From UBA1952 sp965200035 (lineage in GTDB: Bacteria > Bacteroidota > Bacteroidia > Chitinophagales > Chitinophagaceae): DNA of 64,000 nt. The position numbers and the translations under genes are program-made. The DNA is taken from the NCBI GenBank assembly GCA_965200035.1, contig OZ241334.1:1240001-1304000 (forward strand), in the 5' to 3' direction. Below, piece by piece: positions 9,455 through 18,843 of the stretch; position 1 is the first letter of the stretch, and each line of letters begins with the position of its first letter. The notes beneath the pieces were generated by a model. It did no database searches and was not told the origin of the DNA. It saw only the letters and a program-made list of their open reading frames with translations.

Positions 9455-9994
9455 ATGGAAGACTCGCTCGAGGACTTGCAATACCCGATAGGGCGCTTTT
9501 CAGCACCGGATACTTATCAGCCGGAGCTTCAGAAAGAATGGATCTCCGCCATCGAAGCGCTGCCTTCCTGGCTGGATGTGTGTATCGAAAATCTGGACTC
9601 CGACCAACTGGAAACCCCGTACCGTACCGGCGGATGGAACGTCAATCAGGTCATCCATCACCTGGCCGACAGCCATATGAATGCATTCATCCGTCTGAAG
9701 CTGGCGCTTACCGAAGAATCGCCCACCATCAGGCCATACAACGAGGGCCTCTGGGCCATGACACCGGAAATAGAAATCGTGCCCGTCAATGTATCCATTA
9801 CCCTGCTTCACGCGCTGCACCGGCGCTGGGGGCAACTGCTCCGCCACATGCATCCGGAAGACTGGACCCGGAATTATTTTCATCCTGAGCACGACCGCTA
9901 TGTGCCGCTCTGGGAGATGGCCGATCTTTATGCCTGGCATGGTAGGCATCATATGGAGCAGATCCGGAGACTCCGCCAGCGCATGAACTGGTAA
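9455..9994 (+). CDS. DinB-superfamily protein of the YfiT/bacillithiol-transferase type
   Basis: The 179-residue product is a four-helix-bundle DinB-like protein. It contains the metal-binding pattern HHLADSH near 68-74 and a C-terminal AWHGRHH near 164-170, and the N-terminal YPIGRF stretch typical of the YfiT branch. Members of this branch are annotated as thiol transferases or metal-dependent hydrolases acting in detoxification. It follows the DUF3298 lipoprotein by 3 nt, which suggests translational coupling. The actual thiol used in this organism is unknown. Confidence 0.85.
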   Translation: MEDSLEDLQYPIGRFSAPDTYQPELQKEWISAIEALPSWLDVCIENLDSDQLETPYRTGGWNVNQVIHHLADSHMNAFIRLKLALTEESPTIRPYNEGLWAMTPEIEIVPVNVSITLLHALHRRWGQLLRHMHPEDWTRNYFHPEHDRYVPLWEMADLYAWHGRHHMEQIRRLRQRMNW

Positions 9995-10045
9995 GCGCTA
10001 TTCAGGTACAAGACTTTTAAGAAAATCTGCAACAGGGTATCTGCT

Positions 10046-11959
10046 TTGATGAAGCCATTAACCGCACCGCTTAAGAGAATATTGCAGCAGCTATTGCTGC
10101 TGCTGGCTTGCTACTTCATCAGCCGTATTTGCTTTACCCTGATCAATGTCACACACTTCAGCGGATTGACCATTGGCGGTTTTTTTAAGCTCTGCTTTTA
10201 TGCGCTTCGCTATGATTTGTCTGCCATTTTTGCCTTGAATGCCCTTTACTTTCTGCTGCTGCTTTTACCACTCCCGCTCTGGCGTATGCCGCGCTGGGTA
10301 AGCTTTACACAAGTTATATTTGTAGGAATAAACGTGCTGGCGCTGCTGTTTGAGCTGAGCGACTGGGCTTACTACCCGTATAATTTCAAGCGCTCTACTG
10401 CTGATGTGTTGAAGATGATCGGCCGCAAAGGTGATTTCTGGAATCTGCTGCCCCGCTTCCTGATCGACTATTGGTATGTGCCATTGGCTATAGTGCTTTT
10501 TGTTTTCTGCTTTATAAAAATCAACAGGCGCATCTGTAAAGCCACACCGCTTGACCAGCCTCCACAGCGCTACGGCCCTGCACTGATCGGCGGGCAACTA
10601 TTGCGATTAGTAGTTGCCGCCGGCATATCCCTGATCGCTATCCGGGGGGGGCTGCAATACATTCCTATTGGTCTGCGCAATGCTGTACAGGTCGCCGAAA
10701 GCCGCTATGTGCCTGTTGTGATCAATACACCGTTCAGTATTATCAGCTCTTATGCAACGCCGGGTCTGGAAGAAGTACAGTATATGAGTGAGGCGGATGC
10801 GGATGCAGTCATTCATCCCGTAAAGGATTACCGCGATGCAGCCAACCCATTCCGCAGAAAAAATGTAGTGCTCATTATTCTGGAAAGCTTTTCCAAAGAG
10901 TTTACCCGCCTGGGCGGCGGCACATCCTACACACCGTTCCTGGATTCGCTGATGGATCATACGCGGTTGTGTACACAGGCTTACGCCAATGGACTGCATT
11001 CCGCAGCAGGCATTCCGGCCATTATCGCAGGCATTCCTACTTTGATGGAAGAAGCATTTACCACTTCCAACTATGGCACCAACCGCATTGATGCGCTGCC
11101 CGGTCTGCTGCGCAAAAAGGGATACGAAACGGCATTCTATCATGGCGGCACTAATGGCACCATGAGCTTCGACATCTTTGCCGCCGCTGCCGGCTACGAT
11201 CATTATTATGGCCGGAAGGAGTACAATAATGAAAAGGATTATGATGGCAACTGGGGCATACCGGACGAACCATTCCTCCAATATTTTGCAGCCGGGCTCA
11301 ACCAGATGAAACAGCCGTTTGCTGCCTCTGTATTTACGCTGAGCTCTCATCCGCCTTATACCGTACCCGCACAATACCGTCAGCGCTTCGGGCCCGGCAA
11401 GCTGCCCATATATGCAGTGATCCGTTATTCAGACTATGCACTGCGGCGTTTTTTTGAGACGGCATCGAAGCAACCCTGGTACCGGAATACGCTGTTCGTA
11501 ATCACCGCAGACCATTGCTCTCCCCAGACCGGCGGCGGATATTATGATGCCAATATGGGTCGCTATGCTATACCTGTTATGTTCTACGCGCCGGGCGATT
11601 CATCCATAAAAGGAACTCAGGAGGCGCCCGTGCAACAGCTGGATATTCTCCCTTCTGTGCTCGACTACCTGCATTACGATCAGCGCTTTTTCGCTTTTGG
11701 CAACAGCATTTTCCGGAAAGATGCTCCCCGCTATGTGGTCAATGAAAACAATGGCAGCTATCAGTGGCTGAAGAACGGCTATCTGCTACAGACAAAAGAA
11801 GTACAGGCAACCGGCTTGTTCCGCTTTCCGCAGGATAGCCTGTGCCAGCATAATGAATCCACATCTGCCGCGGATGCCGCCAGGCAGCTTTATGAGTTCA
11901 AGGCCTTCCTGCAGCTTTACCGAAGCGCACTCATTCATAATAAGATGAGCGCTCCCTGA
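10046..11959 (+). CDS. LTA synthase family sulfatase-like phosphotransferase
   Basis: The 637-residue product has about five N-terminal membrane segments (roughly 12-30, 45-77, 87-107, 140-157, 188-205), followed by a periplasmic alkaline-phosphatase-fold domain. Seen there are the metal-binding ILESFSKEF near 277, the nucleophile region GLHSAAGIPAI near 315, and VITADHCSP near 486. LtaS and OpgB relatives move phosphoglycerol from phosphatidylglycerol to a glycan or lipid. At the place where LtaS has the nucleophile Thr, the sequence appears to offer Ser, a point that needs an alignment. In a Gram-negative such as this, lipoteichoic acid itself is not expected; modification of a periplasmic or envelope glycan is more likely. 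Confidence 0.87.
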   Translation: MMKPLTAPLKRILQQLLLLLACYFISRICFTLINVTHFSGLTIGGFFKLCFYALRYDLSAIFALNALYFLLLLLPLPLWRMPRWVSFTQVIFVGINVLALLFELSDWAYYPYNFKRSTADVLKMIGRKGDFWNLLPRFLIDYWYVPLAIVLFVFCFIKINRRICKATPLDQPPQRYGPALIGGQLLRLVVAAGISLIAIRGGLQYIPIGLRNAVQVAESRYVPVVINTPFSIISSYATPGLEEVQYMSEADADAVIHPVKDYRDAANPFRRKNVVLIILESFSKEFTRLGGGTSYTPFLDSLMDHTRLCTQAYANGLHSAAGIPAIIAGIPTLMEEAFTTSNYGTNRIDALPGLLRKKGYETAFYHGGTNGTMSFDIFAAAAGYDHYYGRKEYNNEKDYDGNWGIPDEPFLQYFAAGLNQMKQPFAASVFTLSSHPPYTVPAQYRQRFGPGKLPIYAVIRYSDYALRRFFETASKQPWYRNTLFVITADHCSPQTGGGYYDANMGRYAIPVMFYAPGDSSIKGTQEAPVQQLDILPSVLDYLHYDQRFFAFGNSIFRKDAPRYVVNENNGSYQWLKNGYLLQTKEVQATGLFRFPQDSLCQHNESTSAADAARQLYEFKAFLQLYRSALIHNKMSAP

Positions 11960-12016
11960 AAATTGTAGCGGGCAGGCAGTAAATTAGCAGGCGTATTCTT
12001 TTTAATTCTTTCTCTT

Positions 12017-12487
12017 ATGGAAACAGGCTTACTTCATTTGCACAATCTGCTACGCTGGGCAGTATTGCTGTTTGGATTGCTTACCCTCATTACCTCAATG
12101 CGGGGACTGGGTGGCAAAAAAGATTTTACCAATGGCGATAAGCGCACGGCGCTTTACCTGCTCATTAGTTGCGATCTTCAGCTCCTGCTCGGTCTTGCCC
12201 TTTACTTTATGAAAGGTTATCAGCATAATTTTTCCGGCGGCGTGATGGCTGAGGTCATGAAAAATCCTGTATCCCGCTTCTGGACTATCGAGCACGGGTT
12301 TACGATGCTGATCGGTATTGTGCTGGTGCATATCGGGTACGCGGGTACCAAAGGCAGCCGCGCTCATGTGGGCAAGTTCCGCCGCCTGTTCTGGTGCACG
12401 CTGATCGCACTGATCCTTTTTGCCGCTATGATTCCGTGGCCGGGCCGGGAAGGCATTGGCCGGGCGCTGTTTCCCGGTATGGGCTAA
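12017..12487 (+). CDS. Conserved four-helix membrane protein of unknown function
   Basis: The 156-residue product has four predicted membrane segments (about 10-27, 47-65, 95-112, 125-142). Histidines at the start (LLHLHNLLRW) and in helix three (IEHGFTMLIGIVLVH) recall small cytochrome b-like proteins, but no firm haem motif is visible. Proteins of this length and layout are common in Bacteroidota and are mostly annotated as hypothetical. A strong bidirectional terminator lies 13 nt after the stop. Confidence 0.75.
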   Translation: METGLLHLHNLLRWAVLLFGLLTLITSMRGLGGKKDFTNGDKRTALYLLISCDLQLLLGLALYFMKGYQHNFSGGVMAEVMKNPVSRFWTIEHGFTMLIGIVLVHIGYAGTKGSRAHVGKFRRLFWCTLIALILFAAMIPWPGREGIGRALFPGMG

Positions 12488-12500
12488 TGATAAAAATGGT

Positions 12501-12533
12501 AAAGGCCATAAAGCGAATGCTTTATGGCCTTTT
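12501..12533. terminator. Bidirectional terminator
   Basis: AAAGGCCATAAAGC (12501-12514) and GCTTTATGGCCTTT (12519-12532) form a perfect 14-bp stem with loop GAAT between convergent genes. A and T runs on both sides serve both strands. Confidence 0.9.
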
Positions 12534-12559
12534 ATCTGTCTGCTACCTGTCCTGAAAAG

Positions 12560-12757
12560 CTATTGCTTTCCTTTAATTCCATCTTCGAACTCTGTCGTAA
12601 TGCCTGCCTTTGCGTCTTTAAAATCCCTGATTCCCTTACCCAATCCTTTCGCCAGTTCAGGCAGCTTGCGGCCACCAAAGAGGATGATGATTGCCAGAAT
12701 AATCCACAGCCATTCACCACCGCCGGGCATTGAGATCAGAAATTGATTTGTTGTCAT
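12560..12757 (-). CDS. tatA: Twin-arginine translocase subunit TatA/TatE
   Basis: The 65-residue product has the standard TatA plan: one N-terminal membrane helix (EWLWIILAIIILF), the hinge FGGRKLPELAKGLGKGI, and a short charged amphipathic tail. TatA multimers form the pore through which folded proteins leave the cytoplasm. TatB and TatC are not next to it. The gene stands alone, with a strong shared terminator downstream. Confidence 0.95.
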   Translation of the reverse strand: MTTNQFLISMPGGGEWLWIILAIIILFGGRKLPELAKGLGKGIRDFKDAKAGITTEFEDGIKGKQ

Positions 12758-12852
12758 TGTTGTTTGTTTTTGTATTGCCGTTCGGCTAGATACGGGTAAT
12801 TTTAGCTTACGGTTTTATTGTTGTTTCGTTTACCAATCCTTTTGTCTGACAG

Positions 12853-13509
12853 ATGCGTCTTAAAGACTATTACCGCACATTGGAAGTACGGCCATCTGCT
12901 ACTGGCGAGGAGATAAAAAAATCGTTCCGCAGGCTGGCGCTTCAGTATCACCCCGACCGGAATGCCGATAATCCGTTTGCAGAAGGGCATTTCCGGGAGA
13001 TCAAAGAGGCCTATAATATTCTGGGCAATGAAAGGAGCCGTAAAAAGTATGATGATGAACGCTGGCTGTCCGGCACTACTATCCATGCGAAACAATCTGC
13101 CCGAACCACTCCCGCATGGCTGCTGCATGAAACGGCACGCCTGCGCCGCCACATAGAAACTATTGATACTTACAGGATGAACCACATAGCCTTACAGCAA
13201 TATATTCTGCTGTTGCTGGCAGATGAACCGCTAAATGTAATGCACCTCCAGAATGATGTGACCGCAACAGCCCGTGTAACGGAAGATATGCTCGCTGCCA
13301 CCCTGCCCCTGCGGCTAGATCTGATGGAGCCGATCAAAGAGCGGCTTATCCTGCTGGCAGGTAAAGAGCTGTGGTTGAGGAAGATGATTGAGGAAGCCTG
13401 GGAGGAGCGGCAAAAGGCGGCCAGGTGGGGAAAACGTATTCCAACATTGATGCTGCTGCTTTTTTTGATTATCGGATTGCTGGTAAGCCTGATAAGACTA
13501 TTAAAATAA
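12853..13509 (+). CDS. J-domain protein with C-terminal membrane anchor
   Basis: The 218-residue product begins with a J domain (residues 4-68) that includes the HPD tripeptide at 33-35 and the KKSFRRLALQ helix II. It lacks the G/F and zinc-finger regions of DnaJ. A helical middle part is followed by a C-terminal hydrophobic segment (about 196-217, LMLLLFLIIGLLVSLI) that would anchor it to the inner membrane with the J domain in the cytoplasm. It is expected to recruit DnaK to a membrane-linked client. It is the last gene before the PKD protein. Confidence 0.88.
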   Translation: MRLKDYYRTLEVRPSATGEEIKKSFRRLALQYHPDRNADNPFAEGHFREIKEAYNILGNERSRKKYDDERWLSGTTIHAKQSARTTPAWLLHETARLRRHIETIDTYRMNHIALQQYILLLLADEPLNVMHLQNDVTATARVTEDMLAATLPLRLDLMEPIKERLILLAGKELWLRKMIEEAWEERQKAARWGKRIPTLMLLLFLIIGLLVSLIRLLK

Positions 13510-13545
13510 TCGATCAGTTAAGTAAAAAATATTTTCTGTAAATAA

Positions 13546-13553
13546 TATCTTTG
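13546..13553 (+). promoter_or_regulatory. -7 box immediately before a start codon
   Basis: TATCTTTG matches TAnnTTTG and ends 5 nt before the ATG at 13559. A leaderless transcript is predicted. Confidence 0.5.
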
Positions 13554-13558
13554 AAGCC

Positions 13559-15640
13559 ATGTTCCGCAATTTTCTACGTTCTTTCTTTTTGCTGATACTA
13601 TCGGGCGGCGCGTTTCAGGCAGGCGCACAATGTGTAACCATCGCTAACCTGCCCGATACTGTTGACGCCTGTAAGAATACGACGCTGCAGTTATCACCCA
13701 CAGTAGTTGGCGCTGGCACCAACCTCCGCACGCTGGATACCTTCTGGACGCCTACGGCGGGCCTTTCGAACCCGGATATCATTAATCCGATTGTTACGGT
13801 AGGCACTACTTCCACCACCTACAAGCTCACTGTTACTGCGCTCACTGCCAACAATTTTGTGAACAACGGCAATTTCAATAATGGAGTGACCGGATTTACC
13901 AGTGCTTATTCACCGGGCTTCGGCGGCTCTTTCGGCCTTCTTTCCAATGAAGGCACCTGTGCAGTCACGACCAATCCCAACCTGGTACACACCAATTTTG
14001 CTTCTTTCCCTGACCATACCGGGAATGCCGGCGGGCAGATGCTGGTGGTAAACGGCGCATCAATACCTAATACCAATATCTGGTGCCAGACCATTACGGT
14101 AGTGCCTAACTCACAATACGATTTCAGCGCCTGGGGCGCTTCTACTACGCCAACCAATCCGGCAGTCATTCAGTTTGCCATCAATGGAACCTTACTGGGC
14201 ACTCCGCTTGCGCTACCCGGCGTAAATGGCCAGTGGACACAGTTTCACGCAATCTGGAACAGCGGCAGCAATACATCAATTGATATTTGCATCAATGATC
14301 AGCAAACGGCGCCATCCGGCAATGACTTCGCTATTGATGATATTGAGTTCCGCCTTATTTGCCCCGCTACCGATTCGGTATATGTACGGGTCACCAATCT
14401 GAAACCAGCTATTGACAAGATAGTGAAGCTGGGATGCGCTGCAGATACGGCTAAATTTACCGCACTCAACAATGGTGGTGATGATCCGGACCAATACCAA
14501 TGGGATTTTGGCGATAATACGGGCAGCCTCCTGCAAAACCCGACTCATGCCTATACGCGTCAGGGCGTGTACACTATAAAGTTGCTGACCAAAAAGCGCA
14601 ATTGCATCGACTCTGCTTCTACCACCATTGATACCCGTCACCCGCTGGTCGTTGGCCTCAAGGCAGATCACGACACTGTTTGCCTTGGCGGTGCTTTCCA
14701 GTTTGATAATTCAGGCGATAATACCACTACCCCTCCCACTTACTTTTATGATTTTGGCGATGGCAGCACCGGCACTTCTTCCAATCCGGCACATACCTAT
14801 AGCGCTGTCGGGGTTTATAAAGTGAAACATGCTGTTACCGATCAGGTACCTTGCTCTGACACCGCTTTGGTCACGGTCACAGTAGTGGCTGCGCCTACAG
14901 CTGATTTCAATGTGAGCTCAAGCAAGATCTGTCAGGGCAATAATATTGACTTCCTGGCCAATGCTACACCGGGCTTTGATACCCTGCTCTGGAATTATGG
15001 AGATGGTACTATTCTTTTTGACTCGCTGCTGACTACGAAACATGCGTATGATAACCATGGCAGTTTTCCAATCACCCTGACGGTTGGCTATCCGCAATGC
15101 CCGACTATTGTGCTTACCAAGAATATTAATGTTTATCCATTCCCAACAGTAAATATCGGGCCGGATACCAGTGTGTGCCCGAACAGCGAGGCTGTTGCTA
15201 TCGTAAACCGCAACTATGATGGCGCTTCAGGCAATGCATGGAGCACTGGCGAAACGGGAGCAGCAATTGTGGTAAGAACACCCGGCGCTTATTGGCTGGA
15301 AGTAACGAATGCCGGTGGCTGCTCCGCATCTGACAGCATCACCGTACGCAATGCCTGCTATCTGGATATTCCTAACGCCTTTACGCCGAACGGCGATGGC
15401 ACCAACGATTATTTCTTCCCGCGCGAAACGCTCAGCAGCCGGCTTACACGTTTCAGAATGCAGATCTTTGACCGTTGGGGACAGCTTATTTTTGAAACCA
15501 ACTCGCTGGCAGGGCGTGGATGGGATGGTACTTTCAATGGAAAGACACAGCCGCAAGGCGTATATATCTATCTAATCGAAGGTCAGATCAACGGCGGTTC
15601 CACAGAAAAATATCAGGGCAGCGTGAATTTGCTGAGGTAA
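13559..15640 (+). CDS. PKD-domain secreted protein with T9SS type B (gliding-motility-type) C-terminus
   Basis: The 693-residue product has an N-terminal signal peptide ending near AQAGAQ. A beta-rich carbohydrate-binding-like region (about 95-270) precedes at least two PKD domains, each with the signature YxWDFGDNTG (near 318) or YDFGDGSTG (near 398). The C-terminus carries the type B signature CYLDIPNAFTPNGDGTNDYF (about 600-619) and ends FDRWGQ...GVYIYLIEG...YQGSVNLLR. Type B CTDs direct export through T9SS and are typical of gliding-motility-associated proteins. It is monocistronic and its -7 box sits directly against the ATG. Confidence 0.93.
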   Translation: MFRNFLRSFFLLILSGGAFQAGAQCVTIANLPDTVDACKNTTLQLSPTVVGAGTNLRTLDTFWTPTAGLSNPDIINPIVTVGTTSTTYKLTVTALTANNFVNNGNFNNGVTGFTSAYSPGFGGSFGLLSNEGTCAVTTNPNLVHTNFASFPDHTGNAGGQMLVVNGASIPNTNIWCQTITVVPNSQYDFSAWGASTTPTNPAVIQFAINGTLLGTPLALPGVNGQWTQFHAIWNSGSNTSIDICINDQQTAPSGNDFAIDDIEFRLICPATDSVYVRVTNLKPAIDKIVKLGCAADTAKFTALNNGGDDPDQYQWDFGDNTGSLLQNPTHAYTRQGVYTIKLLTKKRNCIDSASTTIDTRHPLVVGLKADHDTVCLGGAFQFDNSGDNTTTPPTYFYDFGDGSTGTSSNPAHTYSAVGVYKVKHAVTDQVPCSDTALVTVTVVAAPTADFNVSSSKICQGNNIDFLANATPGFDTLLWNYGDGTILFDSLLTTKHAYDNHGSFPITLTVGYPQCPTIVLTKNINVYPFPTVNIGPDTSVCPNSEAVAIVNRNYDGASGNAWSTGETGAAIVVRTPGAYWLEVTNAGGCSASDSITVRNACYLDIPNAFTPNGDGTNDYFFPRETLSSRLTRFRMQIFDRWGQLIFETNSLAGRGWDGTFNGKTQPQGVYIYLIEGQINGGSTEKYQGSVNLLR

Positions 15641-15647
15641 GGGATTG

Positions 15648-15705
15648 ATGTATCATGTTTCATACCTGTGCTTGTATATGGTATAGGATATTAAACATGA
15701 TACAT
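15648..15705. repeat. Perfect 13-bp inverted repeat between convergent genes
   Basis: ATGTATCATGTTT (15648-15660) and AAACATGATACAT (15693-15705) are exact reverse complements separated by 32 nt. The element fills the 81-nt gap between two convergent genes and probably ends transcription from one or both, although it has no T run. Confidence 0.75.
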
Positions 15706-15721
15706 AAAGCATGACACATAC

Positions 15722-16534
15722 TTAGTGCAGCGCCAAAACCGGAATGCCGCTTTTGTGCACCATGGCTTTTGTATGGCTCTTATGAAACAGTGATTCCCAG
15801 AAAGAATAGTGATGCGGTATCACAATCAGCCAGTCGGTCATCTTTGCCTGCGTAAATGCAGCTATTTCATCATCCACCTGCGCTATAGAGCTTACCACAT
15901 GAAAATTGACCGGCACCTTATCCTCAAATGCGGGCAATGGCATATCCATTCTATCCTGTGATGAGTCGCTTTTTTCCTTAGCTACATGCAGGATATCGAG
16001 GCTGGCGCCAGTTCTTTTTAAAAGGTCCTGCAACGCACTAAAAGCGGCATCTTCAGGCATACCGGCAGCATCTACTGCAATGCAGACTTTACGCACCGGC
16101 GCATAATGGTAGCCATCCGGCACGGCAAGAATAGGTGTCTTGCTGCTGCGCAAAAGCTCTGCAGCAGTATTTCCCGTCCAGAAAGAATCTTCTTCCGCGC
16201 CATGACTGCCAATAATGAGCAATTTAGGAGCAGCATCTTCAATTACTTCCTCCAGAATATCTCCTATATCTCCGTATTCGATGCGTGTGGTAACAGATAC
16301 GTCAGCGTAAGCATTACGGATCATCGTCGCCGTGCTTTCCATTCGCGTATTGTTTATGTCCCTCAGATCATCAATGGGCACAACAGGTATGCCCGGATCA
16401 TTAAAGGATACCGGCATAAAATAAGAATGCAGCAATTGCAGATCGTAGCCCCATTCGTGCGCAAGAGCGGCTCCATATTGAGCGGCATTATCACCCGCAT
16501 TAGAAAAGTCTGTGGCAACAAGTATTACCGGCAT
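15722..16534 (-). CDS. Universal stress protein with two UspA domains
   Basis: The 270-residue product contains two UspA folds in tandem. Domain 1 starts MPVILVATDFSNAGDNAAQYG and ends in LLIIGSHGAEEDSFWTGNTAAELL...PILAVP (to about 138). Domain 2 runs from about 145 to IPVLALH at the C-terminus. The GSHG-x9-GN-type nucleotide-binding pattern is intact in domain 1 and degenerate in domain 2 (IVIPHHYSFWESLF). Such proteins aid survival under starvation or redox stress; the ligand here may be ATP in domain 1. Confidence 0.93.
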   Translation of the reverse strand: MPVILVATDFSNAGDNAAQYGAALAHEWGYDLQLLHSYFMPVSFNDPGIPVVPIDDLRDINNTRMESTATMIRNAYADVSVTTRIEYGDIGDILEEVIEDAAPKLLIIGSHGAEEDSFWTGNTAAELLRSSKTPILAVPDGYHYAPVRKVCIAVDAAGMPEDAAFSALQDLLKRTGASLDILHVAKEKSDSSQDRMDMPLPAFEDKVPVNFHVVSSIAQVDDEIAAFTQAKMTDWLIVIPHHYSFWESLFHKSHTKAMVHKSGIPVLALH

Positions 16535-16589
16535 AGTGTGGTTTTGTAATTACCGGAAAATTAGCAAAAAACATTAGTCCGGAACCGGT

Positions 16590-16632
16590 AAAATAAAAGC
16601 CCGGCTGCCTGTAAATATTCAGGCTGCCGGGC
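16590..16632 (-). terminator. Intrinsic terminator of the enoyl-CoA hydratase gene
   Basis: GCCCGGCTGCCTG (16599-16611) pairs with CAGGCTGCCGGGC (16620-16632) with one mismatch. On the minus strand the hairpin is followed by TTTTATTTT, 22 nt after the gene's stop. Confidence 0.85.
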
Positions 16633-16654
16633 AATATTATTAAGCGCTAAAAAT

Positions 16655-17431
16655 CTAGCGTACTACTTTATTCTTGAATGCCTGAATAGCATTGCGGGTA
16701 AAATCACTCAGCACCAGGCGACCGCTGATCGCTGCGCGCTCTGCCAGCAGGGTATCCCAATGCTCTGTGCCTTGCCAGAATACCTTCTTCAGTTGTGCAA
16801 TCGCGTCCGGGCTGCTGTGTGCGAGGCGGTCTGCCAGGGTCTTCACCGCATCATCCAGCTCTTCTGTGCTGTGGTGCAGTTCTGCATACAGACTGTGCTT
16901 CTTGCCCCAGTCCGCACTGCGCCATTCTGTGGCATCAATCGCCAGCTGAGAGAAAGCGCTGAGCCCTACTTTGCGCTCTACCGCTGGGCCTACCACGAAT
17001 GGCCCGATACCTACCGCCAGCTCGCTCAGCTTGATGGCCGCATCATCCTTAGCAATCGCATAATCTGTAGCGGCAATCAGCCCTACACCACCGCCAACCG
17101 CCTTGCCCTGCACACGGCCGATCACGAACTTGTGGCACTTGCGCATCGCATTAATTACATGAGCAAAACCGCTGAAAAATTCCAGTCCTTCTTTCTCATC
17201 CTGAATGGCTGCCAGCTCGTCAAAAGATGCACCGGCACAGAAGGCTTTTTCACCCGCGCTCTGCAATACGATCACTTTCACGCCGGCATCTATGCCCATA
17301 TCATTGATAGTACGGGCAAGGTCTTTCAGGATAGCACCGGGAAGCGCATTGGAAGAAGGATGGAAAAACTCGATGGTGGCAATGCCATGATGAATATCGT
17401 GACGAACGTAGCCGCCTTCTGGATGCTGCAT
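16655..17431 (-). CDS. Enoyl-CoA hydratase/isomerase family protein
   Basis: The 258-residue product is a crotonase-fold protein. Seen are the CoA-binding and oxyanion-hole segments AGEKAFCAGASFDEL (about 54-68) and GRVQGKAVGGGVGLIAATDY (about 104-123). The first catalytic Glu region is present as KLSELAVGIGPF; the second expected Glu is not obvious, so it could be a hydratase, an isomerase or another crotonase activity. The reaction would be in fatty-acid or branched-chain CoA breakdown. It is monocistronic with its own promoter box and terminator. Confidence 0.88.
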   Translation of the reverse strand: MQHPEGGYVRHDIHHGIATIEFFHPSSNALPGAILKDLARTINDMGIDAGVKVIVLQSAGEKAFCAGASFDELAAIQDEKEGLEFFSGFAHVINAMRKCHKFVIGRVQGKAVGGGVGLIAATDYAIAKDDAAIKLSELAVGIGPFVVGPAVERKVGLSAFSQLAIDATEWRSADWGKKHSLYAELHHSTEELDDAVKTLADRLAHSSPDAIAQLKKVFWQGTEHWDTLLAERAAISGRLVLSDFTRNAIQAFKNKVVR

Positions 17432-17462
17432 ATAAAAAGGTTGTTTATTAAAAACGAAGGCG

Positions 17463-17470
17463 CAAAAGTA
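17463..17470 (-). promoter_or_regulatory. -7 box of the enoyl-CoA hydratase gene
   Basis: The minus strand reads TACTTTTG, 31 nt upstream of the ATG at 17431. Confidence 0.5.
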
Positions 17471-17601
17471 GGAAGGATTTGTTGTTCTGTAATCGCATTA
17501 ACCTTTCAGGCGGGCAATCTGTTGCTCATGAGCTTTTTCAGTCCGTATATCAGGATATTTTCAGGATGTTTGCATCATTCTGTTCTATAAAAACAAGCAC
17601 A

Positions 17602-18030
17602 ATGAGCACACAAACGCAGACACCGATTACGGTAACGGCTACCGTACATGCACCAGTACAGAAAATATGGGAATACTGGTCTAAACCGGAGCACATTATT
17701 CAATGGGCATTTGCATCCGATGACTGGCACGTAACCCATGCCGAAAATGATTTTCGCCCGGGCGGGAAGTTTACAACACGCATGGAAGCCAAAGATGGCA
17801 GCATGGGCTTTGACTTCGGCGGCACCAACGATGAGGTAAGGGAGCATGAATACACCAGCTATACAATGGATGATGGCCGTAAGGCAGCCATCACTTTTGA
17901 GGTCAGCGGAGATGAGTGCAACATCACAGAAACCTTTGATCCGGAAGGAATGAACCCGCCTGAGATGCAGCGCGCAGGCTGGCAGGCCATTCTTGATAAC
18001 TTTAAAAAATATGCGGAGGCGAAGGGCTGA
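17602..18030 (+). CDS. SRPBCC/AHSA1 domain protein
   Basis: The 142-residue product has the START-like AHSA1 layout: ITVTATVHAPVQKIWEYWSKPEHIIQW at the N-terminus (through about 36), FRPGGKFTTRMEAKDGS in the middle, and a long C-terminal helix GWQAILDNFKKYAEA. The fold makes a deep hydrophobic pocket for small ligands. ATG 17602 is preferred because upstream in-frame codons do not match the family. It is followed after 124 nt by a DinB protein; both are typical of small stress-related clusters in Bacteroidota. Confidence 0.88.
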   Translation: MSTQTQTPITVTATVHAPVQKIWEYWSKPEHIIQWAFASDDWHVTHAENDFRPGGKFTTRMEAKDGSMGFDFGGTNDEVREHEYTSYTMDDGRKAAITFEVSGDECNITETFDPEGMNPPEMQRAGWQAILDNFKKYAEAKG

Positions 18031-18154
18031 TAAAGGCTATTGATAAAATGGCATGATAATTGCGGTACAATACACGCATTTGCCACGGTCCTGAGATTCA
18101 GATTGTATGGCGAATGCGTAAAAAAATCTCTTCATCCCTCTAAAATTTAAAAAC

Positions 18155-18664
18155 ATGGAAATGATGGTACAAGGTCTGCTCGGCGAGTTTATGCACGAAG
18201 CGGAAAATACACGCAAGTTGCTGCAGAGCATTCCTGACAGCGCGCTTGACTTTAAGCCTTCTGAAAAAAGCTGGACTACGGCGCAGCTGGCTTCGCACAT
18301 TGCAGAGATCTATAACTGGCATGAGGTTACGCTGCTGCAGCCCGTCTTTGATATGAGCACATATGAATATGATAAGGGCGACACCAGCAAGGCATCCAAT
18401 ATCGTAGCCAAGTTCGAAGAGAATGTAGCCAAAGCAAAAGCTGCGTTCGAGCAATGCACGGACGCATCTATGATGGAAATCTGGAAGATGGTGGCAGGCG
18501 ATAAGGATCTGCTTCCGCCAATGCCCCGCATACAGGTAGCGCGCGGCTTTCTGATGAATCACCTGTACCATCACCGTGGCGAAATGATCGTGTATCTGCG
18601 CTCGACCGGCAATAGAGTTCCGGGCTTGTATGGTCCTACTGCCGACGATCATAATTTTGGCTGA
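18155..18664 (+). CDS. DinB family protein
   Basis: The 169-residue product is a four-helix DinB protein with metal-ligand His residues in ASHIAEIYNWHE (about 46-57) and in NHLYHHRGEM (about 134-143). LDFKPSEKSWTTAQLASH is the family's usual helix-one exit. Members are damage-inducible or thiol-linked metal proteins without one known reaction. A terminator lies 22 nt after the stop. Confidence 0.9.
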   Translation: MEMMVQGLLGEFMHEAENTRKLLQSIPDSALDFKPSEKSWTTAQLASHIAEIYNWHEVTLLQPVFDMSTYEYDKGDTSKASNIVAKFEENVAKAKAAFEQCTDASMMEIWKMVAGDKDLLPPMPRIQVARGFLMNHLYHHRGEMIVYLRSTGNRVPGLYGPTADDHNFG

Positions 18665-18686
18665 GTCGTTCATGATTGTTTTTTAC

Positions 18687-18719
18687 AAAAAGAGCTACCA
18701 TAAATGGTGGCTCTTTTTG
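18687..18719 (+). terminator. Intrinsic terminator
   Basis: AAAAAGAGCTACCA and TGGTGGCTCTTTTT pair over 14 bp with one wobble and a TAAA loop, just after the DinB gene. The run of Ts completes it. Confidence 0.88.
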
Positions 18720-18843
18720 TTTTGCAATGGCGGTAAATGATAATCATCATTTCAAAAAGCCAAGCAAAAACCTACCTGATGCAGCTATAGCGGTATCAGC
18801 TGATCAGACGGGTATTTTTTCTCTTTACGCTTACCTTGCATAC

